From the NCBI GenBank assembly GCA_005884125.1, contig VAXP01000047.1, positions 1 to 49,142 of the forward strand: a stretch of 49,142 nt of DNA, in the 5' to 3' direction. Each line of letters opens with the position of its first letter. Positions within the stretch are counted from its first letter, which is position 1. The DNA is from Actinomycetota bacterium (GTDB lineage Bacteria; Actinomycetota; Acidimicrobiia; Acidimicrobiales; AC-35). The notes under the pieces are model-generated. The model did not search any database, had not been told where the DNA came from, and was given only the letters and a program-made list of their open reading frames with translations. This document shows positions 1 through 8,927 of this stretch, one piece after another. The position numbers and the translations under genes are program-made.

Positions 1-117
1 ATCGCCCTTGCTGATCGACGGCCGGGAGGGAGACCTGAGCCGGCGCGCAGTCCTAGCTCGACTTTCCTGGCTATCGGCTGGCTGAGGTCAAAGACCCTGG
101 TCATCGGGGGTAGATGA

Positions 118-1854
118 GGGCCTGGGCTGTATTACCCAGGTTCAGCGGGTGGGGGCGTAGGCGTCGAGGCCGAACAGGTCGTAGAGGCGACCGGGGGTGG
201 GGTCGATCTCGGTGAGCATCCGTCTGGTCCGGGGGCGCCCGGTGTCGCCTTGGTAGAGCAGGGTGATCTCGTTGATGGTGTCGAGGTTGGCGAGCAGGTC
301 GCGCACACTCATGGGCATTCCTGCCCGCACGGTTTCTCTTCGCATGAGGTGGGCCACGGCCAGGGCCAACACGCAGTAGAAGGCATGGACGCGGATCTTC
401 TGGTCGGTCCAGTGGAACATGGGAATGAAGCCGACGACGCGGCGGTCTTTGAGTTGGCGGAAGCCGTCTTCGACGTCGGGCTGGGAGCGGTAGGCGGCCA
501 CGACCTCGGTGACTCGCCAGTCCTCGTGGTCGGTGAACAGGATGCGCTTGCCGAACAGTTCCCGTTCCAGGGCGCGCCGGGCGCTGGGGTCGCTGCGCCA
601 GGTGAGGCGCAGGTTGGCGGGCAGGCGCCCGACGAGGTGTGTGCGGATCACCCGGCTGACCCGGTCGTCTTTGACGATGGCGGCGACGTCGGCCTCCACC
701 GCCGGGCGCTCCCGTCGGGTGTTGCCGCGGGCCAGGCGGGCGGCCAGCTCTCCGAGGCGGCGGCGGGCCTTGGCCAGAGCCTGCTCGAGGCCCCGCACCT
801 GAGCGTCGTGGAAGGACTGGGAGTGGGTCACGATCACCCGGCGGTCGGCACCCAGAGCCCGGGTGCGGGTCTCGAAGTAGGTGAGCCCTCCGAACCCGGC
901 CCGCTCCAGAGACTTGTAATGCGAGGCGGGAACGGCCAGCAGATCGGGGTGGTTGGTGACCACCAGGCTGCCCACGAAGTGCAGACCCGCCTCCTCGATC
1001 AACGCTTGGTTGGCGGCCGAGTCGCAACCGGCGTCATAGACCACCGTGAGCCCGTCCGGGGCGGCGGAGTTCGCCCGATAGCGGGCGGCGAGGACCTTGA
1101 CCGCCTCGGCGAACTGGGTGACGTCGGGACGGTTGCCCTCATAGGCGTGGCTGTAGATGGGCACCCCGCCGTCGCGGGTCACGGTCAGGGCCAGGCCCAC
1201 CAGGCGCAGGTCAGTGCGCTTCTGCTTCGCGTGTCCCCGCTGGGCGATGGTGTTGCGAGCATTGGCCGAGTCCACGAAGGTGGCGAAGTTGGTCATGTCC
1301 AGCACCAGCCCGGACATGTCCAGGTCGAACTCGGCCACCATGGCCGCGGTGATGGCCTCCTCGGCTGCCACCAGGTCCTCGGCCGACAACAGGTCCATGG
1401 CGTCCCAGAACCGGCGGTGATCCAACGCCGCGTCGGGCAGACGAACAAGACGCGGGCCCACCGTGGTCGCCCACCACTCCGCGAAGGCCAGTTTGGAGCG
1501 GGGAGCGACGACCCGGTTGGCGACGGCCAAAGCGATGTAGGTCCCCACCGACGCGGCCGCGTCCGAGCGCCGTTCCCCGACCACCTCGTCGATGATCTCG
1601 GCCATGTGCAGCCGCTCGATCACCGACCACACCGCGGCCAGGGCCCCGAAGCTGCGGTCGCGAACCTTCGATGGTTCCCCCGGGCTCACCCCGGCCAGAC
1701 GCTCGGCAATCTCCTCGGCTGGGCCCAGATACTGCTGAGACACGATGCGGGGCTTGCCGCCCACCCGGGCCGACTCGACCAGGTAGTAGTAGGTCTTGTT
1801 GCCCTGCTTCTTGCCCACTATCGAAGCCACGTATTAGGTAATACACCCTGGCCC
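118..1854 (-). mobile_element. IS1634-type insertion sequence with imperfect terminal inverted repeats
   Basis: A single transposase gene fills the element. The left end (GGGCCTGGGCTGTATTACC) and the reverse complement of the right end (GGGCCAGGGTGTATTACC) match apart from one substitution and one missing base, so the ends can be placed at about 118 and 1854. The transposase stop lies about 25 bases inside the left end, and its GTG start about 25 bases inside the right end. I see no matching target duplication in the bases outside (..TAGATGA and CGACAAT..). The insertion may therefore be old, or the flanks may have recombined. The IS1634 assignment rests on recognising the protein family. Confidence 0.85.
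142..1830 (-). CDS. IS1634 family DDE transposase
   Basis: This 562-residue protein starts at GTG and catalyses excision and insertion of the surrounding IS. The N-terminus (ASIVGKKQGNKTYYYLVES) is the typical opening of IS1634/IS4-superfamily transposases. Candidate DDE positions are the aspartate in VLDMTNF, the aspartate in VVYDAGCDS, and the glutamate in the C-terminal segment PDVEDGFRQLKDR, which has the E-x6-K spacing of the IS4-type YREK motif. Length is normal for the family and the frame is unbroken, so the element could still be active. The large plus-strand ORF 250-1950 is its antisense shadow. Confidence 0.93.
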   Translation of the reverse strand: MASIVGKKQGNKTYYYLVESARVGGKPRIVSQQYLGPAEEIAERLAGVSPGEPSKVRDRSFGALAAVWSVIERLHMAEIIDEVVGERRSDAAASVGTYIALAVANRVVAPRSKLAFAEWWATTVGPRLVRLPDAALDHRRFWDAMDLLSAEDLVAAEEAITAAMVAEFDLDMSGLVLDMTNFATFVDSANARNTIAQRGHAKQKRTDLRLVGLALTVTRDGGVPIYSHAYEGNRPDVTQFAEAVKVLAARYRANSAAPDGLTVVYDAGCDSAANQALIEEAGLHFVGSLVVTNHPDLLAVPASHYKSLERAGFGGLTYFETRTRALGADRRVIVTHSQSFHDAQVRGLEQALAKARRRLGELAARLARGNTRRERPAVEADVAAIVKDDRVSRVIRTHLVGRLPANLRLTWRSDPSARRALERELFGKRILFTDHEDWRVTEVVAAYRSQPDVEDGFRQLKDRRVVGFIPMFHWTDQKIRVHAFYCVLALAVAHLMRRETVRAGMPMSVRDLLANLDTINEITLLYQGDTGRPRTRRMLTEIDPTPGRLYDLFGLDAYAPTR

Positions 1855-2263
1855 CGACAATCGCGAGCACCAAGCGCTTACAAACGCGCTGGTCAGGAGG
1901 CGTTTTTCAGAAGATCCTGCGACCCCGCTCTACGAGCCACCACGAGATAGCCCGGAAAGTCGGGCTAGGAGCTCGATGGCGAGGGAGTGGCCGTCATGGC
2001 TTCGAGGGCTTCCTGACGCGCCCACGTCAACCGTTCAAACCGAGAGGGAAGAGCCTGACCTACCGACCGGTGACCATCTTCTGGACAGTGGCCAAGGCCT
2101 GCATATGGTCGCGAGTGTCCCTGGAGCCCGCGCTTCCATTGGGCCCGCCCCGTCGCGGTGGCTCCCGCCGGCGCAGTTCATCTCCCGACCACTCGGGCGT
2201 CACGTCAATGTCTGGCGGTTGATCTGACGCCAAGGCGCGCACCAATACGACAGCGCAGGTCTA
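1855..2263. other. 409-base stretch without a supported gene
   Basis: This lies between the IS right end and the secreted protein. ORFs up to 83 codons exist on both strands, but none resembles a family I know and none has a convincing start region. No tRNA-like cloverleaf was recognised. Confidence 0.4.
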
Positions 2264-2992
2264 GTGCGGTCAGCGGTTGGGGGCGCCGTGAGGTACGCCA
2301 AGCTGGGGACGGTTGCGGCGGGCAGCGTGGTGATGCTGTTCGGTGCCACCGCGGCTCTGGCTGAGGGCGGTCCCTACCAGGCCTTCCACAACGGGGTCGG
2401 GAGCAGCGGGTCGGGTCGCGGCGCCTCGACGGGGTCCGCCTCGGCGGATCCGGCAGGCCACGTCCGCACCCTGGCCGAGGCAGCCGATCCCGGGCCCAAC
2501 CCCTACGGCGTGCCGGCCACCTACCAGGCCTACACGTGGGAGCTCAAGTACTTCCCTGGCCGTTTTGCCCCGGGCCCCTATGTCGCCACCGTCACGCTCT
2601 CTGATGTGAGGGGTGCAGCGCGAGCAACCTGGCCGGGACGTGCCGATGCCACGCTGAATGTGCTCGTGCGGTGCAACGGCTGTCGCGACATGCAGAGCCC
2701 GCTGGTCGAGATCGTGTCCTCAGTACCCCGGCTTGGGCACGCCGTGGTAGGTGCCGGCAGCGTGTCGGCAACCTTCAAGTTCAACCTCGACCGTTCTTGG
2801 CTCGGGCTAGTGATCGGCGCAGGGACCCAGTCATATGCAACCTCGGGGGTCGTCACCACTTTCGGCACCACTGTTGGCTCCGGGACGGCGACCTTGAACG
2901 GGACCGTCACTTCGATCTCGCTCCGACGGTCGTCCCCGACAGCGGCTGAGCAACCGCCTGAGATCAGCTTGTCGCGCGAGATGACGCCTTGA
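2264..2992 (+). CDS. Secreted protein of unknown function
   Basis: The product is 242 residues from GTG 2264. An in-frame GTG at 2288 would give a more compact signal peptide and is an alternative start. The N-terminus has a basic n-region, a hydrophobic core (TVAAGSVVMLFGATAALA) and an AlaXAla-like cleavage site before EGG, so export by Sec is likely. The mature part begins with a Gly/Ser-rich linker of about 50 residues. A beta-rich domain follows, with a CNGC motif near the middle and Thr/Ser/Gly-rich strands at the end. I do not recognise the family. It sits alone between the IS element and a decayed VOC gene. Confidence 0.6.
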   Translation: MRSAVGGAVRYAKLGTVAAGSVVMLFGATAALAEGGPYQAFHNGVGSSGSGRGASTGSASADPAGHVRTLAEAADPGPNPYGVPATYQAYTWELKYFPGRFAPGPYVATVTLSDVRGAARATWPGRADATLNVLVRCNGCRDMQSPLVEIVSSVPRLGHAVVGAGSVSATFKFNLDRSWLGLVIGAGTQSYATSGVVTTFGTTVGSGTATLNGTVTSISLRRSSPTAAEQPPEISLSREMTP

Positions 2993-3092
2993 CGGACGGT
3001 GCCGCCCGCGAGGTGACGCCCCGCGCATGGCAGACGCTCGATACTCCGGGCAACAGCCCTCGAGGCCGCGCCTACCGGTGCGTCGGTACTGC

Positions 3093-3350
3093 CTAATCCC
3101 GTCCCGCCGGCGGGGCGAAGGGAGTGGCGAACCACCAGCTGTGGCCCTCTGGGTCGCGTGCTCCATACCCCCGCTGGCCGTAGTCCTCGTCCCTCAACAC
3201 GTCGATGATGGTCGCCCCGGCCGCCCACGCCTGAGCAAGATGAGCGTCGACGTCGGCCACATGCACCACGACGCCGCCACCCTGCGTCGCGGGAGCCCGC
3301 GGCGGTGAAGCCTGCGCGCGTGCGGCTGTGCGAACCGTCGTCCTCACCAA
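3093..3350 (-). pseudogene. 5'-truncated VOC (glyoxalase-like) gene remnant
   Basis: The last 60 or so residues of this 85-codon ORF are a good C-terminal half of a PhnB/glyoxalase-type VOC protein. GGGVVVHVADVDAHLAQAWAAG is followed by GYGARDPEGHSWWFATPF, the strand carrying the usual metal or substrate-side residues. The N-terminal half expected for a VOC protein of about 130 residues is absent. The sequence before APATQGGG does not look like VOC and runs into the P450 terminus 18 bases away. I infer a deletion that removed the 5' half at roughly position 3300. Confidence 0.7.
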
Positions 3351-3368
3351 CGGGTGTGGACGCTTTTC

Positions 3369-4505
3369 TCAGCAGGTGACGGGCAGCGATTGCAGCGCGT
3401 GGAAGCCGACGATGGGTCGCCACTCGGGCTTGTCGATGGCCAGTTCGAGGTCGGGTAAGGACACGAGTGCGGAGAACGCGAGCTGGGCCTCGGCGCGGGC
3501 GAGGGCGGCGCCGAGGCAGTAGTGGGCACCGGCGCCGAAAGCCGCATGGCAATGGGCGTCGCGAGTGACGTCGAGCACGTCCGGCGACACGAAGACAGCG
3601 GGGTCGTGGTTGGCGGCGTCGATCATGGCGAACACCTGGTCGCCGGCGCGGATCGACACGCCGTCGAGCGCCGCCTCACGGAGCGCGGTCCGAACGGTGA
3701 GACGCACCGGCGAGTCGTAGCGCAGCAGCTCCTCCACCGCGCCGGACATGAGGTCGGGACGCGCTCGCAACAACTCGAGCTGGTCGGGGTTGCGCAGGAG
3801 GGCGAGGAGACCGTTGCCGATCAGGTTCATCGTTGTCTCGTGGCCGGCGACGAGAAGCAGGACGACCGTCGCCAGCAGCTCGTCGGCGCCGAGGCGGTCG
3901 CCCGCCTCCTCGGCTGCCACGAGCGCGGTGATCAGGTCGCCCTGCGGCGTTCGCCTGCGCTCCTCGAACAGCGGCACCAGATAGGCGGTGAAGTTGAGGA
4001 GCGCGCCGGCTGCGACGCCGAGCTGCGCTGCTGTGACGTCCCAGTCGAGGATGACCGCCAGGTCACGCGTGAAATTGCGGAACAAGTCTCGATCCTCGGA
4101 CGGTACGCCGAGCAGCTCGCAGATCACGGTGACCGGCAATGGGAAGGCGAAGTCGTTGATCACGTCAAAGCGCCCCGCCGCGCGCAAGGGCACAAGGAGC
4201 TCTTCCGTCAGCTCGCGGATCCGCGGGCGGAGCTGCTCCACCGAGCGCGGGTTGAACGCCTTGCCGATGAGTCCGCGGACTCGGGTGTGATCAGGAGCGT
4301 CCATGAACACGAGCACCTTCGAGAGCAGCTCGCCGGCGATCTCGGAGACACTGACACCCGCGTGCGTGGTCGCGTTGCGGTGGTCGCTGCTCCACCCGGG
4401 CTCCCGCAGCACTGCGCTCACGGCTGCGTGCGATGCAGCCACCCACCCGTCGTCCTCGGGCGCGCGCTGCAGCCCCGCCTCGGGGCGCACGTCGAAGATC
4501 GTCAT
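3369..4505 (-). CDS. Cytochrome P450
   Basis: The product is 378 residues, within the usual range for a soluble bacterial P450. The ORF track merges this gene with an out-of-frame upstream stretch. The real start is ATG 4505 (MTIFDVRPEAG), because it overlaps the stop of the ABC1-kinase gene as ATGA, a translational-coupling arrangement. Visible motifs are the I-helix oxygen-binding AGHETT, the K-helix region EELLRYDSPVRLT, and the heme loop FGAGAHYCLG with the iron-ligand cysteine at about residue 330. Electron partners are not encoded nearby. The substrate is unknown. Its partner gene points to a shared operon repressed by the divergent TetR. Confidence 0.93.
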   Translation of the reverse strand: MTIFDVRPEAGLQRAPEDDGWVAASHAAVSAVLREPGWSSDHRNATTHAGVSVSEIAGELLSKVLVFMDAPDHTRVRGLIGKAFNPRSVEQLRPRIRELTEELLVPLRAAGRFDVINDFAFPLPVTVICELLGVPSEDRDLFRNFTRDLAVILDWDVTAAQLGVAAGALLNFTAYLVPLFEERRRTPQGDLITALVAAEEAGDRLGADELLATVVLLLVAGHETTMNLIGNGLLALLRNPDQLELLRARPDLMSGAVEELLRYDSPVRLTVRTALREAALDGVSIRAGDQVFAMIDAANHDPAVFVSPDVLDVTRDAHCHAAFGAGAHYCLGAALARAEAQLAFSALVSLPDLELAIDKPEWRPIVGFHALQSLPVTC

Positions 4506-5878
4506 GCGTCGCTCTTCGCCGCGAAGAAGTCCGCTTCGAGTCGGCCCAGCTCGGTGGTGGCTTCTCCCGTAAGGTCCTCTCTGAAGATGGCCGTCCAATC
4601 CGCCGTTGCGCGCAAGGCGCCGAGGATCGAGTACAGCCCAAAGAAGATGCGGTTCGTGAAGACGAAATCGCGCGGCACCGTGGCGTGGCGCATCACGTCC
4701 TTGTCCATTCTCGCCATGTGACCGAGAAGCTCGGACACAAACCCCGGCGTGAACGTGAACGGTTGCGGCTGGACGTAAGCGGCGAAGTTCTGTCGGCACC
4801 ACGCCAGCACCTTGTCGGCCGGCGGCGGGCTCTCGGAGCTGGCGAAGCCGTGCTCGATCCAGACCGCCAGCAGGCGCTCGGCGTCGTTGTCCATCGCCGC
4901 CGAGTGAAAGTCGAAGAAACCGCGCTTCGTCGCTGGAGTCAATCGCTTCACGCACCCGAAGTCGAGGAACGTGACCGTGCCGTCGTCGTGGAACAGGTAG
5001 TTGCCGGGGTGGGGGTCGGCGTTGAACACGCCGAAGCGGGCGATGCTCCCGAAGAAGAAGCGGTTGATCGCTTCCCCCCACCGGTCGCGCAGCTTCTGAT
5101 CGACCTCGCCGATCGCGGTCCACCGCCGTCCGTGGACCATCTCCATGGTGAGCACCCGCTCGCTGGACAGTTCCGGGAACACCTCGGGCACACGCGCGAA
5201 CGGATGTCCCCTGTAGTGCTCCGCGAACTCCATCTGGTTGGCCAGCTCGGTGCCGTAGTCGACCTCTTCGCCGATGCGCTCCGCGATCTCGTCGGCGACC
5301 GCGCGAACGTCGAAGTTGCGATATTGAGGAACAACGCCCTTGACGATCTTGACGAACGTGAACAGCAGCTCGGTGTTGGCCAGGTCGTCGCTGATGGCAT
5401 CGGCGACGCCGGGGTACTGCACCTTGACCGCGACCTCGGTGCCGTCGTGCAGCCGGGCGGTGTGCACCTGCCCGATCGACGCGGCGGCCATGGGCTCGAG
5501 GGTCAACTCGGCGAAGAGCTCTTCGGGCGGGCGTCCCAGCTCGCTCTCGATCACCGCGGCCACGAGTACCGGCTCCATCGGCTCGGCATCGGCCTGCAAC
5601 GACGCGAGGGCGGTCCGGTAGACCTCGCCGTACGGACCCTCGATGACGGCGCTGGTGTCGACGAAGGACAGGATCTGGCCCACCTTCATGAGCACGCCCT
5701 TCGAGCGGGACAGCACGTCGGCGTACCGCTCTGCGTTGCGCACGTGGAACTCGAGGCTGGCACCCCGCTGGCCCTTGAGGCGACGGCGCAGGACCTCGAC
5801 CACGCCTCCACCGGCGGCCCGGGCCGAGAGGGCGGCGAGGGGCGCCGTGCGCCGCACCCGCCCTTGGGGGATCGTCAT
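4502..5878 (-). CDS. ABC1/AarF/UbiB-type atypical kinase
   Basis: This 458-residue protein belongs to the ABC1 (ADCK/UbiB) protein-kinase-like family, whose members bind ATP and support isoprenoid-quinone or lipid metabolism. Family marks are the KxGQ helix (MKVGQILSF, about residue 65), the Ala-rich nucleotide loop AAASIGQVH, the VAIK-like lysine in VAVKVQYPGV, the catalytic-loop FNADPHPGN and the metal-binding FLDFG. No C-terminal transmembrane pair is obvious, unlike in true UbiB. The start ATG 5878 follows a GTGAGGT-type ribosome site. The gene is first in an operon with the overlapping P450 and is divergent from tetR. The pairing suggests that the kinase supports the P450 reaction or its lipid substrate (inference). 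Confidence 0.9.
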   Translation of the reverse strand: MTIPQGRVRRTAPLAALSARAAGGGVVEVLRRRLKGQRGASLEFHVRNAERYADVLSRSKGVLMKVGQILSFVDTSAVIEGPYGEVYRTALASLQADAEPMEPVLVAAVIESELGRPPEELFAELTLEPMAAASIGQVHTARLHDGTEVAVKVQYPGVADAISDDLANTELLFTFVKIVKGVVPQYRNFDVRAVADEIAERIGEEVDYGTELANQMEFAEHYRGHPFARVPEVFPELSSERVLTMEMVHGRRWTAIGEVDQKLRDRWGEAINRFFFGSIARFGVFNADPHPGNYLFHDDGTVTFLDFGCVKRLTPATKRGFFDFHSAAMDNDAERLLAVWIEHGFASSESPPPADKVLAWCRQNFAAYVQPQPFTFTPGFVSELLGHMARMDKDVMRHATVPRDFVFTNRIFFGLYSILGALRATADWTAIFREDLTGEATTELGRLEADFFAAKSDA

Positions 5879-5897
5879 CGCGGACTACCTCACTTGC

Positions 5898-5925
5898 CAC
5901 TGACGGTGCCTCAGTGTTTACTGAG
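5898..5925. promoter_or_regulatory. Three-half-site operator between ABC1 kinase and tetR
   Basis: The 35-base divergent intergenic region holds CTCAGT-GTTT-ACTGAG (5910-5925, perfect arms). It also holds an overlapping dyad CACTGA-N7-TCAGTG (5898-5916) that shares the middle half-site. Such dyads are typical TetR targets. The position suggests repression of both the kinase-P450 operon and tetR itself. The tetR GTG at 5914 lies inside the operator. Confidence 0.6.
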
Positions 5926-6507
5926 ACCGTGCCGACCGCGTCAAGTTCGACCAAGGAGCGCTTGCTCGACGAGGCCATGCGGCTGTTCGGCGAGCGCGGC
6001 TATGACGCCACGCCCGTCGCGGAGATCGAACGCTCAGCAGGGCTCACGCCGGGCGCCGGAGGCCTCTTCCACCACTTCCGCACCAAGGAGGAGGTGCTCG
6101 TCGTTGGGATCAACCGCCAGCTCGCCCGGCTCGAAGCGGTGCGCCAGATCCGGGGCGCCGTGCCGCCCCTCGGCAACCTGCGGGCCGAACTCACATTGGT
6201 GGCGCGCTACGTGTTCCTGGAGCTGGAGGAGGAGCAGGAGTTGCTCCGGGTGCTCATCTCCGAGAGTCGTCAGCGCCCCCACCTCCTAGCCGGCGCGGTC
6301 GACCAGGTCGTGCGTGGGACGTTCAATGAATTCGCCTCGTTGCTCGGTCGCTCGGGCGGAACCGAGGTGGGTGCGGCGCTCGCGCTCGGCTCGTTGGTGG
6401 CGTTCGCGTCGGCCGAGCTGCTGCTCGGTCAGCCACCCGTCGACGCCGACCGTGAAGAGGTCATCGCCACCTGGGTCGAAATGGTCATGCGGCTCATCGA
6501 GGGTTGA
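5914..6507 (+). CDS. TetR family transcriptional regulator
   Basis: The product is 197 residues from GTG 5914. GTG 5929 is an equally plausible start and would place the whole operator upstream. The N-terminal helix-turn-helix is clear: KERLLDEAMRLFGERGYDAT, then VAEIERSAGLTPGAGGLFHHFRTKEEVL. The rest is the all-helical ligand-binding and dimer domain with no recognised specificity. It is transcribed away from the ABC1-P450 operon with only 35 bases between, so it most likely represses that operon and itself through the dyads in the gap. Its inducer is presumably a substrate of the P450 (inference). Confidence 0.9.
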   Translation: MFTETVPTASSSTKERLLDEAMRLFGERGYDATPVAEIERSAGLTPGAGGLFHHFRTKEEVLVVGINRQLARLEAVRQIRGAVPPLGNLRAELTLVARYVFLELEEEQELLRVLISESRQRPHLLAGAVDQVVRGTFNEFASLLGRSGGTEVGAALALGSLVAFASAELLLGQPPVDADREEVIATWVEMVMRLIEG

Positions 6508-6883
6508 GACTCCTTGACCCCCCGGCAGGCGCAGCGCCGAGGGCGAGTCGGGCGGGTGGGTGGCAGGCCAGACCGGCCAGAGCGACGACACATCAACACC
6601 TCCGAACCGCACTCATGGCGCGTCTGCGACATTCCGGCGACGCCTGCTCGACACGGCGCGTGGTGAATCCGGGACGCTCCCGAAGTGGTTCGGCTGCTCG
6701 CTCGCAGTCGAGATCGCGGATCGGTGTGACAAGCCCGTCAAACCAGGGGTGGAGCGAGCCTCTAACCCAGGGTCGATGACGGCCTGGGCACTGGGTTCAT
6801 ACGCTGTTGAGCGCGTGCGGTCGTGGCCTGCCAGGCCGCTCCCGCCGAGATGGAACAGCGAGACGGGAGTCGTGGGGCTCTAG
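6508..6883. other. 376-base stretch without a supported gene
   Basis: This lies between tetR and the sensor kinase. ORFs of 60-107 codons are present but resemble nothing and have no clear ribosome site. It probably contains the promoter of the two-component operon. I could not pick out a convincing -35/-10 pair. Confidence 0.4.
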
Positions 6884-8074
6884 GTGGTGCAGCCGCAGCG
6901 GTCGTTCCGGGTGTCGGTGGCGCGACTCCGCAGGGGGCCTAGCTGGGTGCAGGACGTCTTCGACTCCGACGGTGTCGGTCTGCCCAGGCTCATGGGGGTG
7001 GCCGGCGCCGCGGCCATGGGCCTGGTCGGCGCCCTGGTCGCCAGTGCTGATCCAACCCCACTGCGGATCGGCCTCGCCCTGGTCATGGTGTCGCCCTGGA
7101 TGCTCGATCTGAGTCGCTGGTCCCTGCCCCGGCTGCCCTTTGCCGTCGTCGCCGCACTTGCGGCCTGGGCGCTCATCGGCAACACCAGCAGCAGCTTGGC
7201 CGAGGCGACGTTGATCTATCTCGCCACCTACATGGGCTTCGTGGGCACGCTGCCGGAGAGCCTCCTGGTCCTGGCCCTGTGTGCCGCCTGGCCCCTTCGT
7301 GGCGCCTGGGTGCAGCGCCACATCGTCCAGGGCTGGTACCTGCAGGCCGTGGGGTCGACCGCGGCCTGGACGGCCGGGGCCATCGCCCGCCATCTCCAGC
7401 GCGTCGTCGGTGAGCTCCGCGCCGCCCAGGCCGAGCTGGCGGGCCAGGCCGCCCTGGCCGAGCGCCAGCGCATCGCCCGCGAGATCCATGACGTCGTGGC
7501 CCACTCTCTGGCAGTGACGATGCTGCACCTTACGGGGGCCCGGATGGCTCTGGGCGAGGGCAACGAGGTCGTGCGCACCGCCCTGGTGCAAGCGGAGAGA
7601 GCGGGACGACAGAGCATGGCCGACATCCGCCGCACGGTCGGGCTCCTTGCTCCCGGATCCGGCGACGGCGCCGCCCCGCCCGCCCCCGGCATCTCCGACA
7701 TCGACGCCCTGGTGCAGAGCTACCGCGCCGCGGGCATGGACCTGGGGCTGGAGGTGACGGGAGATCCGGGCCCCGTGTCGCTCCCCGCTGGCCTCGGCCT
7801 GTACCGGATCCTCCAGGAGTCGCTCACCAATGCCGCCAAGCACGCGCCAGGACACCGCACCGAGATCTCGCTCAGCTACGAGTCGAACAGCGCGTGGCTC
7901 AAGGTGACAAGCCAAGGCCCGAGTGCCCCCTCCGCTGGGCACGACGGAATGGGGATTCCGGGCATGCGCCAGCGGGCCGAGCTCCTCGGCGGTGAGCTGT
8001 GCGCGGGGCCGACGGCGCAGGGCTGGGTGGTGGAGTCCCGGCTACCTCTCGTCGGAGAAGCCACGGCGTCGTGA
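6884..8074 (+). CDS. NarL-type sensor histidine kinase
   Basis: The product is 396 residues. The N-terminal 175 residues are hydrophobic with about five membrane segments, including GVAGAAAMGLVGALVA and LPFAVVAALAAWALIG. A short coiled linker follows, then a HisKA_3 dimerisation helix (ERQRIAREIHDVVAHSL) with the phospho-acceptor histidine near residue 202. The HATPase domain shows an N-box (LQESLTNAAKHA) and a glycine box (GHDGMGIPGMRQRAELLGG). GTG 6884 and GTG 6887 are adjacent possible starts. The stop overlaps the response-regulator start (GTGA), so the two are co-translated. No extracellular sensor domain is visible, so the stimulus is probably in or near the membrane. Confidence 0.93.
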   Translation: MVQPQRSFRVSVARLRRGPSWVQDVFDSDGVGLPRLMGVAGAAAMGLVGALVASADPTPLRIGLALVMVSPWMLDLSRWSLPRLPFAVVAALAAWALIGNTSSSLAEATLIYLATYMGFVGTLPESLLVLALCAAWPLRGAWVQRHIVQGWYLQAVGSTAAWTAGAIARHLQRVVGELRAAQAELAGQAALAERQRIAREIHDVVAHSLAVTMLHLTGARMALGEGNEVVRTALVQAERAGRQSMADIRRTVGLLAPGSGDGAAPPAPGISDIDALVQSYRAAGMDLGLEVTGDPGPVSLPAGLGLYRILQESLTNAAKHAPGHRTEISLSYESNSAWLKVTSQGPSAPSAGHDGMGIPGMRQRAELLGGELCAGPTAQGWVVESRLPLVGEATAS

Positions 8075-8727
8075 TTCGGGTGCTGCTCGTGGACGACCAA
8101 GAGCTGGTCCGTGCCGGTCTGCGCCTCATCCTCAGCCCCGAGTTCGGCTTCGAGATCGCGGCCGAGGCGGCCGATGGCGCCGCCGCCGTCGATGCCGTGG
8201 CCCGGGTGCGCCCCGACGTGGTGGTGATGGACATCCGCATGCGGGGCATGGACGGAGTCGAGGCCACCCGGCGCATAAGGCAGCTATCCAGCTCACCCCC
8301 TGTGCTCGTGCTGACCACCTTCGATGACGACGAAGTCCTCTCCGGCGCCCTGCGGGCGGGCGCATCTGGGTTCGCCCTCAAGGAGGCTCCAGGAGAAGAG
8401 CTGGTCCAAGCGGTCCGCGCCGTGGCCGAGGGCGAGGGTTGGGTCGACCCATCGGTGGCAGCCCGGGTCCTGGCCACCTACCGTGCCGGCGCACCTTCCC
8501 CCGAGGCGGCCAGCGCCGACGTCGCCGGGCTGACGACCCGGGAACTCGAGGTTGTTCGTGTCATCGGGAGAGGCTCGTCCAACGCCGAGATCGCACGAAT
8601 GCTCGTGATCGGCGAGGGCACCGTGAAGACCCACATCAACCACATCCTCACCAAGCTCGGCCTGCGCGACCGGGCCGCGCTCATCGTGTTCGCCTTTGAC
8701 CACGGTCTCGTGCAACCTCGGGCATAG
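8071..8727 (+). CDS. NarL/LuxR-type response regulator
   Basis: The product is 218 residues. The start is GTG 8071 (IRVLLVDDQELVRAG), overlapping the kinase stop. The longer ORF in the track begins inside the kinase gene. The receiver domain has the acidic pair DD at residues 8-9, the phospho-accepting aspartate at about 54 (VVMDIRM), and the threonine and lysine of VLTTF and FALKE. The C-terminal LuxR HTH is complete (LTTRELEVVRVIGRGSSNAEIARML, then EGTVKTHINHILTKLGLRDR). It is the cognate partner of the upstream kinase. No target operator was identified. It ends with TAG, so TAG is a normal stop here. Confidence 0.95.
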   Translation: MIRVLLVDDQELVRAGLRLILSPEFGFEIAAEAADGAAAVDAVARVRPDVVVMDIRMRGMDGVEATRRIRQLSSSPPVLVLTTFDDDEVLSGALRAGASGFALKEAPGEELVQAVRAVAEGEGWVDPSVAARVLATYRAGAPSPEAASADVAGLTTRELEVVRVIGRGSSNAEIARMLVIGEGTVKTHINHILTKLGLRDRAALIVFAFDHGLVQPRA

Positions 8728-8927
8728 GAGCACGGGTTGGGCTAACACGCAGCCGATCACGCCGAGCGCCGATGACGTGGTAACCCTCGATCCGTACGGT
8801 CTTCGTCATGACCTTCGGAGAGGCGAGCTCGAGTGTCAGGTGGCCCGTGGTTGGCCCCCTCACACGACGGCGTGTCGGAACTCGGCGTTCAGCGCGGCTC
8901 GGATCGGCGCCTCGCGGCGACGAGAAG

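Noticed and set aside
1-117. Possible C-terminus of a gene cut by the left IS end
   Set aside because: Two frames are open (one to 117, one to about 88), but neither translation is recognisable and no start is visible in the window.
250-1950. 566-codon plus-strand ORF over the transposase
   Set aside because: Antisense shadow of the IS1634 transposase; the His/Gly/Val-rich translation matches no family and starts within the shadow.
2060-2245. 61-codon minus-strand ORF with a protein-like composition
   Set aside because: No family match known to me and no ribosome site; could be a remnant but cannot be supported.
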